Part shown: positions 47,559-57,138 of the stretch, piece by piece | How the letters are laid out: each line of letters begins with the position of its first letter | Numbering within the stretch: the stretch's first letter is position 1 | Source: Deinococcus peraridilitoris DSM 19664 | GTDB lineage: Bacteria > Deinococcota > Deinococci > Deinococcales > Deinococcaceae | Direction of reading: 5' to 3' | Length of the DNA stretch: 64,000 nucleotides | NCBI RefSeq assembly: GCF_000317835.1 | Contig: NC_019793.1 | Coordinates: 2,918,501-2,982,500, forward strand | Made by a program: the position numbers and the translations under genes | The notes under the pieces: model-generated | Database searches by the model: none | Seen by the model: only the letters and a program-made list of their open reading frames with translations | Told to the model about the DNA's origin: nothing

Positions 47559-48968
47559 ATGCCCATCAAATTCGGAACGGACGGCTGGCGCGACATTATT
47601 GCCGAAGACTTTACCCATGCCAATGTCGCCATCGTGGCGGCGGCCCATGCCCGGTACCTCGCCTCACAAGGCGGACAGAGCGTCGTGATCGGCTTCGATC
47701 CACGTTTCGGCGGGCCGCAGTTCGCGCGCGTGGCTGCGAATACCTTCGCGCAGCACGGCCTGAATGTGCACCTCGCCGGTACCTACCTGCCCACACCCGC
47801 CCTATCGTTTGCCGCGCGGCACCTCGGCGCGGCGGGCGGCGTCATGATCACCGCCTCACACAATCCACCCGAATACAGCGGTTACAAGCTCAAAGGTGCG
47901 TACGGCGGCAGCGCCACGCCCAGCATGGTCAGCGGCGTCGAGCAGATGATCGATGAGGGCGACGACAGCGAGGGCCCCACCGGAACCATCCAGAATCTCG
48001 ACGTGCGCCGCGACTACTACATGGCCCTCGACGCCATCCTCGACCTCGATACCCTGCGCGCCTACCGCGGCACCCTGTACCACGACGCCATGGGTGGCGC
48101 GGGCAGCGGCTGGATCGAGGGCTACGTCAAACACGCCAAGCTGAAACTCGATCTGCACCCGGTGCATGGCGTGCCACATCCGCTCTTCTACGACGTCAAT
48201 CCCGAACCCATCCCACAGAATCTCGGCGTGCTCAGCGCGTTGCTCCGGCAGGAAGAAGGCCTCACCTTCGGCACGGTCACCGACGGTGACGCCGACCGTG
48301 TGGGCGCCGTGGTGGCAGGCGGGATTTACTTCAACAGTCACCAGATCTTTGCCGTGCTCATCAAACACCTCTACGACCGTGGCCTGCGTGGACGCGTCAT
48401 CAAGACCGTGTCGGGCAGCTCCATCATCGATCTGCTGTGCCAGAAACTCGGTCTGGAAGTCGTCGAAACTCCGGTTGGTTTCAAGTACATCACCGACGCC
48501 TTCCTCGAAGGGCTCTCCGACCCTGCCAAACAAGTACTGATCGGCGGTGAGGAATCCGGCGGCATCGGCATGGGCATGCACATCCCCGAGCGCGACGGTA
48601 TTCTCAACAGCCTGCTGATGCTCGAAGCGGTCGCCAAAAGCGGCAAGAGCCTGCCAGAACTCTTTGCGGACATCGAAGAACTCACCGGCTTCCGGCACTT
48701 CTACGACCGCAACGACCTGCACCTCGACCCCGCCTTCGACAAATTCGCGGCGCTGCAGCGGGCCAAAAGCTGGCAGGAGGTGGCAGGGCACACGGTGCGA
48801 GAGGTCGTCACCAAGGACGGGGTAAAGCTGCTCCTGGAAGGCAACGCCTGGGTGATGCTGCGGGCCTCGGGAACCGAGCCGGTGGTGCGCGTGTACGCCG
48901 AGGGAACGAGTGAGGAAGCGATGCGGGAGATTCTGGAAGAGGCGACGCGGAGGGTACAGGAGGAGTAG
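47559..48968 (+). CDS. phosphoglucomutase/phosphomannomutase family protein
   Basis: 469 residues of the alpha-D-phosphohexomutase superfamily. Motifs: [15 protein letters not shown], catalytic Ser loop [21 protein letters not shown], metal loop [12 protein letters not shown], sugar loop LIGGEESGG, phosphate loop [13 protein letters not shown]. The 470-residue length and GGEESGG loop suit a glucose/mannose-1-phosphate enzyme. GGAGG precedes the ATG. A related enzyme, glmM, follows 117 bp later. Confidence 0.9.
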   Translation: MPIKFGTDGWRDIIAEDFTHANVAIVAAAHARYLASQGGQSVVIGFDPRFGGPQFARVAANTFAQHGLNVHLAGTYLPTPALSFAARHLGAAGGVMITASHNPPEYSGYKLKGAYGGSATPSMVSGVEQMIDEGDDSEGPTGTIQNLDVRRDYYMALDAILDLDTLRAYRGTLYHDAMGGAGSGWIEGYVKHAKLKLDLHPVHGVPHPLFYDVNPEPIPQNLGVLSALLRQEEGLTFGTVTDGDADRVGAVVAGGIYFNSHQIFAVLIKHLYDRGLRGRVIKTVSGSSIIDLLCQKLGLEVVETPVGFKYITDAFLEGLSDPAKQVLIGGEESGGIGMGMHIPERDGILNSLLMLEAVAKSGKSLPELFADIEELTGFRHFYDRNDLHLDPAFDKFAALQRAKSWQEVAGHTVREVVTKDGVKLLLEGNAWVMLRASGTEPVVRVYAEGTSEEAMREILEEATRRVQEE

Positions 48969-49085
48969 CCGCCCGTATTGTCAAGGTCGATGTGCGCTGT
49001 CAGGCATTCCTGCTGCTCACCCTGCAGTCCGGCCGCCTTCTCGTATTCACCGCGCCTCCCATCCTGCGGCGGTATCATATCCGCC

Positions 49086-50423
49086 ATGACAGAACGCAAA
49101 TACTTCGGCACCGATGGGATCCGTTCGGTGGCCGGTGAATATCCGCTCACGGCGTCGTGGGTGATGCAGCTGGGGTGTGCGGCGGCCGAGGTGCTCAAGC
49201 GCTCGGCGGACAAGCCGACGGTCGTGATCGGCAAGGATACGCGTCAAAGTGGCGACATGCTGGAAGCGGCCCTGGCGGCCGGTTTGACATCGCGCGGGGT
49301 GAATGTGGTGCACCTGGGCGTGCTGCCCACGCCGGGCGTAAGTTACCTGACGCGCCATTTGAAGGCGAGTGCGGGCGTGGTCATCAGCGCTTCGCACAAT
49401 CCGTACGAGGACAACGGAATCAAGTTTTTTGGTCCTGGTGGTGAGAAGCTGGGTGACGTGCTGGAGCTGGAAATCGAAGCGGAGATCGGGCGTGTGTCGG
49501 AATTGACGCTGGTCACCGGGGTGAGCCTGGGCAGCGTGACCAACTACAGTGAGGCGGAGCGGTTGTACGTGAATTATCTGCGTGCGCTGGCGCCTGACCT
49601 GACCGGGCTGCGCATCGCGATGGATTGTGCGAACGGCGCGGCCTACCGGGTTGCTCCGAAGGTCTTTCAGGGCGCGGGTGCCGACGTGTTTGCGATCTAC
49701 ACCACGCCTGATGGACGCAACATCAACCGGGGGTGTGGCAGTACGCACATGGAGCATCTTCAGCGTCTCGTGCGGGAAGGCAGTTACGATCTGGGCGTGG
49801 CCTTCGATGGTGACGCCGACCGTGCGTTGTTCGTGGATTCGCGTGGCAACGTGGTGCACGGGGATCATATGCTGCTGCTGAACGCGCGGGCGCGGGGAGA
49901 GCAGGCGGTGGTGGCGACGATCATGTCGAACATGGCCCTCGAAGTGAAGCTGGCTGAGGCCGGTGTCAGGCTGGAGCGCGCGCAGGTGGGTGACCGGTAC
50001 GTGCATGAGCGTCTGCTGCACGGGAATTTGCACTTGGGAGGCGAGCAGAGTGGGCACGTGTTGTTTCTGGATCTCAGTCCGACGGGTGATGGCGTGCTGA
50101 CGGCGTTGCAGACTTTGCGTGCGGCGCGGCAGCTGGGCGTGTCGCTTGATGATGTGCACGACGAGCTGGTGATGTTTCCGCAGACGTTGGTGAATGTGCG
50201 CGTGGCCGACAAGCTGGGCGTCTCGCGTGATCCGCAGGTCGCGGCGGCCCTGGCGGCGGCCGAGGAGCGTCTGGCGGGCCGTGGGCGGGTCAACTTGCGC
50301 CCGAGTGGTACAGAGTCGCTCGTGCGGGTGATGGTGGAGGGACCAGAGGAAGCCGAGATTCATGAGGTGGCGCGCGGCATAGCGGACGTCATCGCGCAGC
50401 GTGCCGGAGTGGCGAACGCATGA
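49086..50423 (+). CDS. glmM: phosphoglucosamine mutase
   Basis: 445 residues. Interconverts glucosamine 6- and 1-phosphate for UDP-GlcNAc. [20 protein letters not shown], active Ser in [42 protein letters not shown] and [15 protein letters not shown] are GlmM-type (GEQSGH rather than GEESGG). TATCAT lies 7 nt before the ATG (leaderless). Stop overlaps rbfA (ATGA). Confidence 0.96.
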   Translation: MTERKYFGTDGIRSVAGEYPLTASWVMQLGCAAAEVLKRSADKPTVVIGKDTRQSGDMLEAALAAGLTSRGVNVVHLGVLPTPGVSYLTRHLKASAGVVISASHNPYEDNGIKFFGPGGEKLGDVLELEIEAEIGRVSELTLVTGVSLGSVTNYSEAERLYVNYLRALAPDLTGLRIAMDCANGAAYRVAPKVFQGAGADVFAIYTTPDGRNINRGCGSTHMEHLQRLVREGSYDLGVAFDGDADRALFVDSRGNVVHGDHMLLLNARARGEQAVVATIMSNMALEVKLAEAGVRLERAQVGDRYVHERLLHGNLHLGGEQSGHVLFLDLSPTGDGVLTALQTLRAARQLGVSLDDVHDELVMFPQTLVNVRVADKLGVSRDPQVAAALAAAEERLAGRGRVNLRPSGTESLVRVMVEGPEEAEIHEVARGIADVIAQRAGVANA

Positions 50424-50704
50424 AGCCGCAGCAGATCGAGTCGCAGTTGCAGCGGGTGCTGTCAAATGCCATCGCTGAGTTGCGTGACCCTCGTATTCCG
50501 TTGATTGTGACCGTGGAACGTGTGAGTGTCACGTCGGACTTTGGCATTGCGCGCGTGTATCTGTCCGCGTTGGGTGACGTGCCCGCGATGCTCGACGCCG
50601 TGACGCACGCGCGTGGGCATTTGCAGCGTGAGGTGGCGCGTCAGGTGAAGCTGCGCCGTACGCCCACGCTGGAGTTTTACCCTGCAGGAGAAGCGCCGCT
50701 TTGA
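50420..50704 (+). CDS. rbfA: ribosome-binding factor A
   Basis: 94 residues, the short form. KH-like fold needed for 16S rRNA processing and cold adaptation: [60 protein letters not shown] and [10 protein letters not shown]. Starts in the glmM stop and ends in the next gene's TTG start. Confidence 0.93.
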   Translation: MKPQQIESQLQRVLSNAIAELRDPRIPLIVTVERVSVTSDFGIARVYLSALGDVPAMLDAVTHARGHLQREVARQVKLRRTPTLEFYPAGEAPL

Positions 50705-51132
50705 TTGCCCGCTCGCCGATTCGCGTGCGTTATGCCGAAACCGACCAGATGGGTGTGGCGCACCACGCGAATTACCCGGTGTGGTTTGAAATCGGGCGCA
50801 GTGAAGTGCTGCAACTGTTGGGCCTGCGTTACCGTGACATTGAAGCGCGCGGGTTTTACCTCATGCTGTCGGGCTTGCAGGTGCACTACCGGCGTGCTGC
50901 GCGTTACGACGACGACTTGACGCTGGAAACCTGGATGCAGGAAGCACGCAGCCGCAAGCTGGTGTTCGCTTACCGCTTGTTGCGTGAACTTCAGCCGGGA
51001 GCGACAGAAGTGCTCGCGACGGGCCGGACCGAGCACATCATGACCGACCGGTCGTACCGCGTGGCAAGTGTTCCGACTGACGTGCTGGCACTGCTGAAAA
51101 CTGCGGTCGACCTTCCGGCAAGGCCCGTTTGA
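50701..51132 (+). CDS. acyl-CoA thioesterase (YbgC/4HBT family)
   Basis: 143 residues, hotdog fold. [29 protein letters not shown] contains the catalytic Asp and HHANY typical of the 4-hydroxybenzoyl-CoA thioesterase/YbgC group. TTG start at 50701 overlaps the rbfA stop (TTGA), AGGAG upstream. Last gene of the glmM-rbfA operon, with terminator at 51149. Confidence 0.9.
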   Translation: MIARSPIRVRYAETDQMGVAHHANYPVWFEIGRSEVLQLLGLRYRDIEARGFYLMLSGLQVHYRRAARYDDDLTLETWMQEARSRKLVFAYRLLRELQPGATEVLATGRTEHIMTDRSYRVASVPTDVLALLKTAVDLPARPV

Positions 51133-51148
51133 TCAAAAGTTCTCGCAC

Positions 51149-51180
51149 AAGGCGCAGGGTGACTTTCACCCTGCGCCTTT
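51149..51180. terminator. bidirectional intrinsic terminator
   Basis: 14-bp stem, arms 51149-51162 and 51166-51179, between the convergent thioesterase and CarD genes. Confidence 0.8.
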
Positions 51181-51193
51181 GACCGTTGCTGGC

Positions 51194-51694
51194 TCAGTTT
51201 GGCGATTCGCCCCAGGCGCTGTCGAGGATGGCGCGTACGTCGCCGGCATTCACGTCGGCAAGTTCACGTACTTCTTGTTCCAGCAGCTTGAGGGCCCGGC
51301 GATAAGCCTGGCGGTCAAGGTCGGGCAGACCGCGAGCGACGTTCCAGCGGCGCAGTTCGGAGGCCAGGGAGGCAAGTTCGTAAGGATCGCCGCTGACCAG
51401 GATTTCGGTGACTTTGCGGTGCCGGGCGGCCCACTGCCGGGGCAAGTTCATGTGGCCGTCACGCAGGTGGTTGAGCAGTTCGGGCATGTCGGCGCCGGTG
51501 AGCGCTGGGCGCATGCCCACTCCACCAGGTGCGTCCACGGGAACATAAGCCCGCGAGGTGGAGTTGGGGAATTCCACCTGGTAGTACGAAAAGGTCGCTT
51601 CGTTGATGCGGCGTTTGGAGATGCCACACACCACGCCAATTCCGTATGGCGGCAGGACCACGCGATCACCGGGGTTGTACGCGTTTTTCTTCAC
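51194..51694 (-). CDS. carD: CarD-family transcriptional regulator
   Basis: 166 residues. CarD/CdnL layout: N-terminal RNA-polymerase-interacting domain (YNPGDRVVLPPYGIGVVCGI; YYQVEFPNSTSRAYVPVDAP) and a C-terminal helical domain (RQWAARHRKVTEILVSGDPYELASLASELRRW contains the typical E(I/L)L.SGD). I use the GTG at 51694, with GGTGG upstream; the frame stays open to 51790, but that part is a terminator-like hairpin. The leader has its own promoter and hairpin. Confidence 0.9.
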   Translation of the reverse strand: MKKNAYNPGDRVVLPPYGIGVVCGISKRRINEATFSYYQVEFPNSTSRAYVPVDAPGGVGMRPALTGADMPELLNHLRDGHMNLPRQWAARHRKVTEILVSGDPYELASLASELRRWNVARGLPDLDRQAYRRALKLLEQEVRELADVNAGDVRAILDSAWGESPN

Positions 51695-51751
51695 CTCTTC
51701 CACCCTTTCCTCGAAAAACGCCCACGGGCGCTCTCGAAACGGCAGACCACC

Positions 51752-51780
51752 AAAAACGGCCCAGCAGTGCTGGGCCGTTT
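51752..51780 (-). terminator. intrinsic terminator in carD leader
   Basis: Minus-strand 12-bp stem (51769-51780 with 51754-51765), 3-nt loop, followed by five T on that strand. Confidence 0.75.
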
Positions 51781-51851
51781 GGTTAGCCAAATTGGTTTTC
51801 GAGCTGTTCTTGATTTTCCTGAACGCCGTGGAGTAAGGATTCAGGAATCAC
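51752..51851 (-). ncRNA. possible small RNA or attenuated leader of carD
   Basis: Starts after a strong promoter (51858-51886) and ends in a terminator (51752-51780), giving about 95-100 nt. A GATTCCTGAA / TTCAGGAAAATC pairing occupies the 5' half. No start codon with a useful frame. The carD start lies about 60 nt past the terminator. Confidence 0.4.
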
Positions 51852-51857
51852 TTCCGA

Positions 51858-51886
51858 AGTGTAGCATCCACCTGAAAGGCTGCCAA
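51858..51886 (-). promoter_or_regulatory. strong sigma-70-like promoter upstream of carD
   Basis: Minus strand TTGGCA (51881-51886), exactly 17 nt, TACACT (51858-51863). Confidence 0.6.
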
Positions 51887-51944
51887 CTTTGTGTGCTGGA
51901 CGCGTTTCAGTGAGTAAACTGAGAATCAGACCACTTTTTGGTAA

Positions 51945-51982
51945 AGAAGCGCAGCAGCTTCACCGGGCTGCTGCGCTTCTTT
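51945..51982. terminator. intrinsic terminator
   Basis: 13-bp stem, arms 51945-51957 and 51968-51980. Ends the minus-strand gene at 52000. Confidence 0.75.
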
Positions 51983-51999
51983 CGTGATGCGGTCAACTC

Positions 52000-52308
52000 T
52001 CAGGTCTTGCCCGGATTGAACGAGGGCGGGTCACTTGCCGGAAAGCTCTCCTTCGAGGATTCATCAACCAGTTGATCGCGAAAAGCCTCGGGGTCTTTGG
52101 TCATCCAGCGGTGCGCGAGGTCGTCGCCGGACGCGGTCAGGTGAACATGGTTGTCAACCCGTTCAATCAGGGAATTGGGGACCCAGTAGGTCTTTTCATT
52201 ACCGGACAGCACGATTTTCAGGTACTCGTCACCTGATTTGATCACCGTGCCGATCTCCTGGTTGAGAGAGTTCTTCACGGGCATCTGCTCGCGGATGTCA
52301 TTCGACAT
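52000..52308 (-). CDS. DUF2171-like / PRC-barrel-like small protein
   Basis: 102 residues. IREQMPVKNSLNQEIGTVIK, then YWVPNSLIERVDNHVHLTAS, is the pattern of DUF2171 (PRC-barrel-like) proteins. The tail ESFPASDPPSFNPGKT is a motif found at the ends of several stress-related bacterial proteins. GGAGG precedes the ATG at 52308. Function unknown. Confidence 0.75.
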   Translation of the reverse strand: MSNDIREQMPVKNSLNQEIGTVIKSGDEYLKIVLSGNEKTYWVPNSLIERVDNHVHLTASGDDLAHRWMTKDPEAFRDQLVDESSKESFPASDPPSFNPGKT

Positions 52309-52424
52309 GATCGCCTCCTTGGGGTCAGTCTAGCCTTGACCTCTCTGAGGGCTCTTGGCGCATCCTTTACTGACCTTGAGCCTCACGGGCAGCGCTCAGA
52401 CCATAAAGCGCCCTGGATGGCACG

Positions 52425-52452
52425 AAAAAGTGCCCCGGTGTTTCCGGGGCAC
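52425..52452 (-). terminator. intrinsic terminator of the substrate-binding protein gene
   Basis: Stem GTGCCCCGG (52430-52438) / CCGGGGCAC (52444-52452); on the minus strand it is followed by five T. Confidence 0.85.
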
Positions 52453-52472
52453 CCGACGGCTTTTGCCGATTC

Positions 52473-53375
52473 TTACTTGATGAGGTTTTTGCTTTTCAGA
52501 TAGGCCTGAGCCACGTCGCGGGCGTTCTTGCCCTCGACGGCGATCTGTCCGTTGAGGTTCTGCAGGGTCTTTTGATCCAGCGAGGCAAAGACCTTATTGA
52601 GCAGCCCTTCGATTTTCGGATTGGCTTTCAGGATGTCTGAACGGATGATGGGTGCAGGCTGGTACACGGGCTGCGCGCCTTTGGGGTCGCTCAGCGACAC
52701 CAGCTTGAGGGCGCTCAGCGTCCCGTCGGTGCCGTAGGCCATTGCAGCGTTGACACCGCTGGTGCCGCGGGCCGCCGCCTGCTGTGTCTGCGGCGGAGTG
52801 GCGCCTGCCAGTACCAGCTTCTGCGCGGGCTTGAGCTTGAAGCCGTAGGCCTTTTCAAAGGCGGGCATGGTATCCGGGCGGTCGAAGAATTCGGGTGAAC
52901 CGGCAATTTTGAAACTGCCGCCCTGGTTGAGGTATTTGGCGAGGTCGGTCAGTGAAGTGAGCTTGTTGGTCTTGGCGAAGGCCTCCGGCAGCGCGACAAC
53001 CCAGGTGTTGTTGGCGTTGGCAGACTTCAGCCAGGTGATGCCGTTCTTGGCGTCGAGCTGTTTGGCCAGGGCGTGAATCTTGCTGGGGTTACCTGCGGAG
53101 GCCGCGTCGATCTTGGCGTCCGGAAAGAGGTACACGGCGTTGCCGGTATACTCCGGGTATACGTCGATCTCCCCGGCCAGAATGGCCTTGCGATTCACGC
53201 CCGTGTCTCCTAGGGTGGTTTTGTCGGTCACCTCAAGTCCGGCGTTCTGCAAGGTGAGCAAGATCATCTGCCCCAGCAACTGCGCTTCCGGGTCAAGTTT
53301 CGAACCGACGACAATCGGCTTGGCGAGGGTCGTGGTCATCAGCACGAGACCGCTGAGAATCAGCCATTTCTTCAT
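52473..53375 (-). CDS. glycine betaine/osmoprotectant ABC transporter substrate-binding protein (OsmF/YehZ-like)
   Basis: 300 residues with a signal peptide (WLILSGLVLMTTTLA). OpuAC-type fold: PIVVGSKLDPEAQLLGQMIL, AGEIDVYPEYTGNAVYLF, FKIAGSPEFFDRPD, AMAYGTDGTLSALKLVSLSD and QPAPIIRSDIL are the standard motifs. Binds quaternary amines outside the membrane. No permease or ATPase gene is next to it, so it must work with a transporter encoded elsewhere. Confidence 0.92.
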   Translation of the reverse strand: MKKWLILSGLVLMTTTLAKPIVVGSKLDPEAQLLGQMILLTLQNAGLEVTDKTTLGDTGVNRKAILAGEIDVYPEYTGNAVYLFPDAKIDAASAGNPSKIHALAKQLDAKNGITWLKSANANNTWVVALPEAFAKTNKLTSLTDLAKYLNQGGSFKIAGSPEFFDRPDTMPAFEKAYGFKLKPAQKLVLAGATPPQTQQAAARGTSGVNAAMAYGTDGTLSALKLVSLSDPKGAQPVYQPAPIIRSDILKANPKIEGLLNKVFASLDQKTLQNLNGQIAVEGKNARDVAQAYLKSKNLIK

Positions 53376-53722
53376 ATGTCCTCCAGAATCAGGATGCTGT
53401 CAACCTAATGGCTGCACGCACACGCGCTTGTGCCGTACGGTACAGTGAGGCAGAGTCTTCACAAAGGATAAATGCAGGCAGGTCCGAAGTGCCCGGGTGT
53501 CCTCCGGTGCGGTGCACTTCGAATGCGAAGGCGTCGTCGACCGAATCCTGCCGTGAGGGCGGGTGGCTCTGGGTCGCCGGTCGTTTCATGAGCCACCCGG
53601 CCCCAGCCCTGCCCGTCCGTCGCTCTCCGCCCCTGCAATCTCGCAGATCTCTCGTAGATCAGGTCATGAGCTGAAAATTGAAAAGGGCGCCCTGAACCGA
53701 GGGCGCCCCTGGGAAATGCTCC
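53376..53722. other. gene-poor stretch
   Basis: Overlapping short frames on both strands without ribosome-binding sites or family content; holds the HU terminator at 53681-53708. Confidence 0.5.
53681..53708 (-). terminator. intrinsic terminator of the HU gene
   Basis: Stem GGGCGCCCT (53685-53693) / AGGGCGCCC (53700-53708), followed on the minus strand by TTTT. Confidence 0.85.
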
Positions 53723-54082
53723 TTATTCGCTGACGCCAAGTGACGACTTCAGGGTACTCGCTGCCTTGAAGCGGATTTTCTTGCCGGCAGGAATGGTGAT
53801 GCGCTCGCTGGTCCCCGGGCGCACGCCCTGACGTTCGGCGGTGCTGGTGACGCTGAAGGTGCCCAGACCAGGCAGGCCAACGCTCTTGCCGCTTCGGAGG
53901 GCGTCCACGACTACGTCCAGCATCACGGCAACGGCTTCACCGGCCTGTTTTTTGTTCAGGCTGGTCTGTCCCGAAACTGTCTCGACCAGTTGCGTCTTGG
54001 CGATTTTCTCGCTGCCTCGACGAACGGGCTTGGCCGGTGCTTTGCTGCTGGCGGCTTTCTTTGCTCCACGCTTCTGTGTCAT
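53723..54082 (-). CDS. HU family DNA-binding protein with N-terminal Lys/Ala extension
   Basis: 119 residues. A 25-30 residue basic extension ([20 protein letters not shown]) precedes the HU fold: [40 protein letters not shown] and the DNA-binding arm [20 protein letters not shown]. The extension is typical of Deinococcus HU. ATG at 54082 has GAGGAG upstream. Nucleoid protein. Confidence 0.95.
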   Translation of the reverse strand: MTQKRGAKKAASSKAPAKPVRRGSEKIAKTQLVETVSGQTSLNKKQAGEAVAVMLDVVVDALRSGKSVGLPGLGTFSVTSTAERQGVRPGTSERITIPAGKKIRFKAASTLKSSLGVSE

Positions 54083-54274
54083 GACAACTCCTCTGAAGCA
54101 TTCATTTTGAGCGTGTTGGTTGCTCATGTGAATGGTAACATAACTTTGCGTGCCAAACGACAAATTACGATCTTCAGGCAAAAAACGGTGAGGTCCGTGA
54201 GTTTTAGTGGCGCGTTCAATGACAGCTGTATGGGTTGGCGTGGTCCGGCTCGGCTGCGGTGTACCCCAGAGGAT

Positions 54275-54970
54275 TCAGCGCAAGGCGATGGTGCGGACCC
54301 GCCCCGTCAAGGCATCGTACGTCCACAATTTACCGAGCAGGACCTCGCCCTGTCCGGACAGCAGCTTGATGACCTCGACGGCCATTGCGGACGCCACCAC
54401 CCCGAGCAGGGGCCCCAGGACCCCGACGGTATCGCAGTCGTCTCCTCCTGGTTCGGGAAAGACCGAGCGCAAGGTCAGATCGCCCGAAAAGACGCTGAGC
54501 ATGCCTTCGAAGCCGCCTGCCGCGCCCCAGACGCTGGGCACGCCGGCGGCGGCGCAGGCATCTGAAACGAGGTAGCGGGTCGTGAAGTTGTCGCTGGCAT
54601 CCACGACCACATCGTGCGCGCGCACCAGACCGGGAGCGTTTGTGGCATTCAATGCGCCGAGCGTGCGCAACTGCACCGACGGATTGAGCGCCTGCAGGCG
54701 TGCGGCGGCCACCTCCGTCTTCAGGCGGCCCACGTCAGGCGCCGTAAAGAGCGGTTGGCGCTGCAGATTGGAGAGGCTGACCCGGTCGCCGTCACAGAGG
54801 GTCAGTTGCCCCACGCCTGCACCGACCAGATAGGTCGAGAGCGGCGAACCCAGACCCCCTACACCCACCATCAGCACCCGTGCCGAGCGCAGGGTGGTCA
54901 TACTGTCCGCGAAGCCGGGCAGCATCAGCTGGCGCGAATAGCGCTCGATGTCCTCACGGGCCAGGGTCAT
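54275..54970 (-). CDS. ThiF/MoeB-family adenylyltransferase-like protein
   Basis: 231 residues. Adenylates the C-terminus of a ThiS/MoaD-like sulfur carrier in relatives. N-terminus RYSRQLMLPGF, nucleotide loop VLMVGVGGLGSPLSTYLVGAG, DGDRVSLSNLQRQPLF and DNFTTRYLVSDAC are standard. Oddity: the zinc-binding pairs of Cys are not kept (first CxxC reads LRSVFPEP and only DDCDT remains). No C-terminal rhodanese domain. TAGGCT lies 6 nt before the ATG (leaderless). Confidence 0.87.
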   Translation of the reverse strand: MTLAREDIERYSRQLMLPGFADSMTTLRSARVLMVGVGGLGSPLSTYLVGAGVGQLTLCDGDRVSLSNLQRQPLFTAPDVGRLKTEVAAARLQALNPSVQLRTLGALNATNAPGLVRAHDVVVDASDNFTTRYLVSDACAAAGVPSVWGAAGGFEGMLSVFSGDLTLRSVFPEPGGDDCDTVGVLGPLLGVVASAMAVEVIKLLSGQGEVLLGKLWTYDALTGRVRTIALR

Positions 54971-55721
54971 GCCTTCAGCCTACAGCGTGATTGCAAAGGA
55001 GAAGGAAAGGAGGACCTGCTGCTTCTTGCCCGCTCCAGGCCCTGCCCACCAACAGGTGTGGTGATGAAGCGCTCCCCAAAGCCCGTGATCAGCTACTGTC
55101 CCTTCTGAATGGCCTGCTGGGCAGATGGCAGATAATGACGCTTCGTGGCTGGCCGCGCCGTCCTAAACTTTGGTCCTTCAGTGCGCGTTCTCACCACCTG
55201 AATCGTGTGTAACGACGGGAATGGATGAAGTGAGTTTTTTCAACTTGAATTCAGATATGGGAACAATCATCCGCGTTTCTGAGAGCCGAACTTGAGGTAA
55301 ACAATAAGGCTTGGAGTTTGCGGGTCCTGGTCGTTGATCGAAGCCTCGCGCTTCACACGCCACTGGTCTCATAAGGTACCCATTCTTCTTATGCAATGAT
55401 TGATTTATGCTCATGGCATCGGTCAAATACAATTCAAGTCACTTTATTTCCTGATAGGTGAGATGAACTTCTGAGTTTCGGTTAAAGTAGAAGTTGGCGC
55501 AAAAGCACTTAAAAGCGTATTATTACAATCTATCTTGAGATGGTCGCGATTCCCGTACAACCGAAGCATTACAGGAGGTGGGCGGATATTCAATACCAGT
55601 ATACAGGCGCTCCGCGCTGCGTAAATGTTGAAAATAGCGTCAAATGTACAGAGACATCGTACTTTGAGTAGTAAGACCGTAACGGGCCAATCTCGAATCA
55701 CTCTCGACAGGAGAAAATAAA
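54971..55721. other. AT-richer gene-free region
   Basis: About 750 bp. The first 200 bp are GC-rich; from about 55190 the sequence is clearly richer in A/T than the rest of the window. Minus-strand frames of 84 and 98 codons lack ribosome-binding sites. GACAGGAG at its end serves the lipoprotein gene. Confidence 0.5.
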
Positions 55722-56351
55722 ATGAAGCGATTTTCTGCACTTTTGATCAGCGGTGCCCTCACCCTCGCAGCCTGTGGGCAGATGGCCGATACTCAACTTC
55801 CCTCCAACAACCCTCCTGGTCAGGGCGGCACCGCTCCTGGCCAGAACCCCGGCAATAACAACACCGGCAGCGTGAGCCTCGACCTGAACGCCGAAGCAAT
55901 GGCGGACATCAAGGTCACGGCCAGGAACGCCACCACCGGTCAGATGTACCAGGATGTCTCCAAGCTGCCCGCCGGCACCTACGTGCTGGTCTTCACGAAC
56001 ATCAAGACCAACGTGACCGTGGAAGTCCGCGTGGACGTCCAGATCAACAAGACGGTGACCGTGCAGGTGCCCGAAAAAGTCAAGGGTGATGGACAGCAGA
56101 CCAACACGGGCAGTCTGAAGATCGACCTCAGCGCCGAACTGCAGAAGTTCATCAACGTGACCGTCAAGAATGTCAACACCGGCACCGAGATCGCGAAGGA
56201 GAATTACAACAACCTGCCGATCGGAACGTACGTCGTGATCTTCAAGAACATCCAGACGAACATCACTGCGCAGGTGAACGTTGAAGTGAAGGCGAACACG
56301 ACCGTCAATGTTCAGGTGCCCAGCAACGTCATGCCTGTCTCCCTGCAGTGA
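55722..56351 (+). CDS. lipoprotein with two tandem homologous domains
   Basis: 209 residues. Signal with lipobox LAAC (Cys 18) and a Gly/Asn/Pro-rich linker to 47. Residues 48-120 and 129-203 are clearly the same domain twice: TGSVSLDLNAEAM / TGSLKIDLSAELQ; LPAGTYVLVFTNIKTNVT / LPIGTYVVIFKNIQTNIT; TVTVQVPEKV / TVNVQVPSNV. All-beta, PEGA- or carboxypeptidase-regulatory-like. Probably surface-anchored; function unknown. CAGGAG before the ATG. Preceded by an AT-rich region. Confidence 0.85.
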   Translation: MKRFSALLISGALTLAACGQMADTQLPSNNPPGQGGTAPGQNPGNNNTGSVSLDLNAEAMADIKVTARNATTGQMYQDVSKLPAGTYVLVFTNIKTNVTVEVRVDVQINKTVTVQVPEKVKGDGQQTNTGSLKIDLSAELQKFINVTVKNVNTGTEIAKENYNNLPIGTYVVIFKNIQTNITAQVNVEVKANTTVNVQVPSNVMPVSLQ

Positions 56352-56423
56352 CGGATGATTGACCGGGAAGCCACAACAGCGCCGACGGGACGCTACCCCC
56401 AAATACAGTGACTTTCCCGGATC

Positions 56424-56459
56424 AAGGCGCGGATGACCGAACGGTCATCCGCGCCTTTC
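56424..56459 (+). terminator. intrinsic terminator
   Basis: 15-bp stem, arms 56424-56438 and 56443-56457, 4-nt loop, downstream of the duplicated-domain lipoprotein gene. Confidence 0.8.
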
Positions 56460-56586
56460 CTACGTCTGTGGAGTGGTTGGGATGAGCTTTTCAAACACGC
56501 CGGAAGCTGCTGGTGACCGACAAGTGCGGAAGCGTACCCGCAGAAACGGGCCTGCGGCCCGGCGCGAAGGCCGATAGAATGCCTGC

Positions 56587-57138
56587 ATGCCCGTTCTCGT
56601 GGCCCTGATCGCCTATCTGCTCGGTTCACTGATATTCGGGGTGATCTATTCTCGCGCGCGTGGCCATGATGTCCGGGCACACGACGCGCCCGGAGCCAGC
56701 GGTATTTACCGGCAGTACGGTATTTTCGCCGCACTGCTGGTGTTCGTGCTTGACATTCTCAAGGGCAGTCTGGCCGTGCTGGCCGCTCAGCTGTTGGCGC
56801 CCGACTGGACCTGGCTGGCCGTGGGAGCGGTCATCATCGGGCATAATTACCCTGTGTTCTTCGGTTTCAATGGTGGTGCGGGCATTGCGCCCCTGATCGG
56901 CGCGCTGGCCGTCAGCAGCCCGGTGGTGCTGTTGGTGGTGCTGGGCGTGGGTCTGCTGTTCATTCCGCTTTACCGGCGACTGTGGCAGACGCGCCTGAAG
57001 CTGGCTGCCGTCCCGGCCGCGTCCCTGCTGGCCGTACCGCTCGGTTTGCTCTTTGCGGCGCGCACGGGAGAGCTGCCCGAACTGCTGGCCGGTGCTGTCG
57101 CGATGGCCGTGCGTTCCGTGCAGTTGCTTCGGCAATGA
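56587..57138 (+). CDS. PlsY-like membrane protein (divergent glycerol-3-phosphate acyltransferase family)
   Basis: 183 residues, about six membrane helices. Same plan as PlsY: N-terminal LIAYLLGSLIFGVIYSRARG, then VLDILKGSLAVLAAQLL and IIGHNYPVFFGFNGG. However, the GSGNIGATN motif reads APGASGIYR and GGKGVAT reads GGAGIAP, so substrate or activity may differ from true PlsY. TAGAAT lies 6 nt before the ATG (leaderless). Overlaps the next gene (ATGA). Confidence 0.75.
   Translation: MPVLVALIAYLLGSLIFGVIYSRARGHDVRAHDAPGASGIYRQYGIFAALLVFVLDILKGSLAVLAAQLLAPDWTWLAVGAVIIGHNYPVFFGFNGGAGIAPLIGALAVSSPVVLLVVLGVGLLFIPLYRRLWQTRLKLAAVPAASLLAVPLGLLFAARTGELPELLAGAVAMAVRSVQLLRQ

Noticed and set aside
53389..53674. 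Overlapping 66- and 88-codon frames on both strands
   Set aside because: Neither has a ribosome-binding site or motif; both look like random frames.
55444..55740. 98-codon minus-strand frame in the AT-rich region
   Set aside because: No ribosome-binding site, no recognisable content, and it overlaps the start of the lipoprotein gene.
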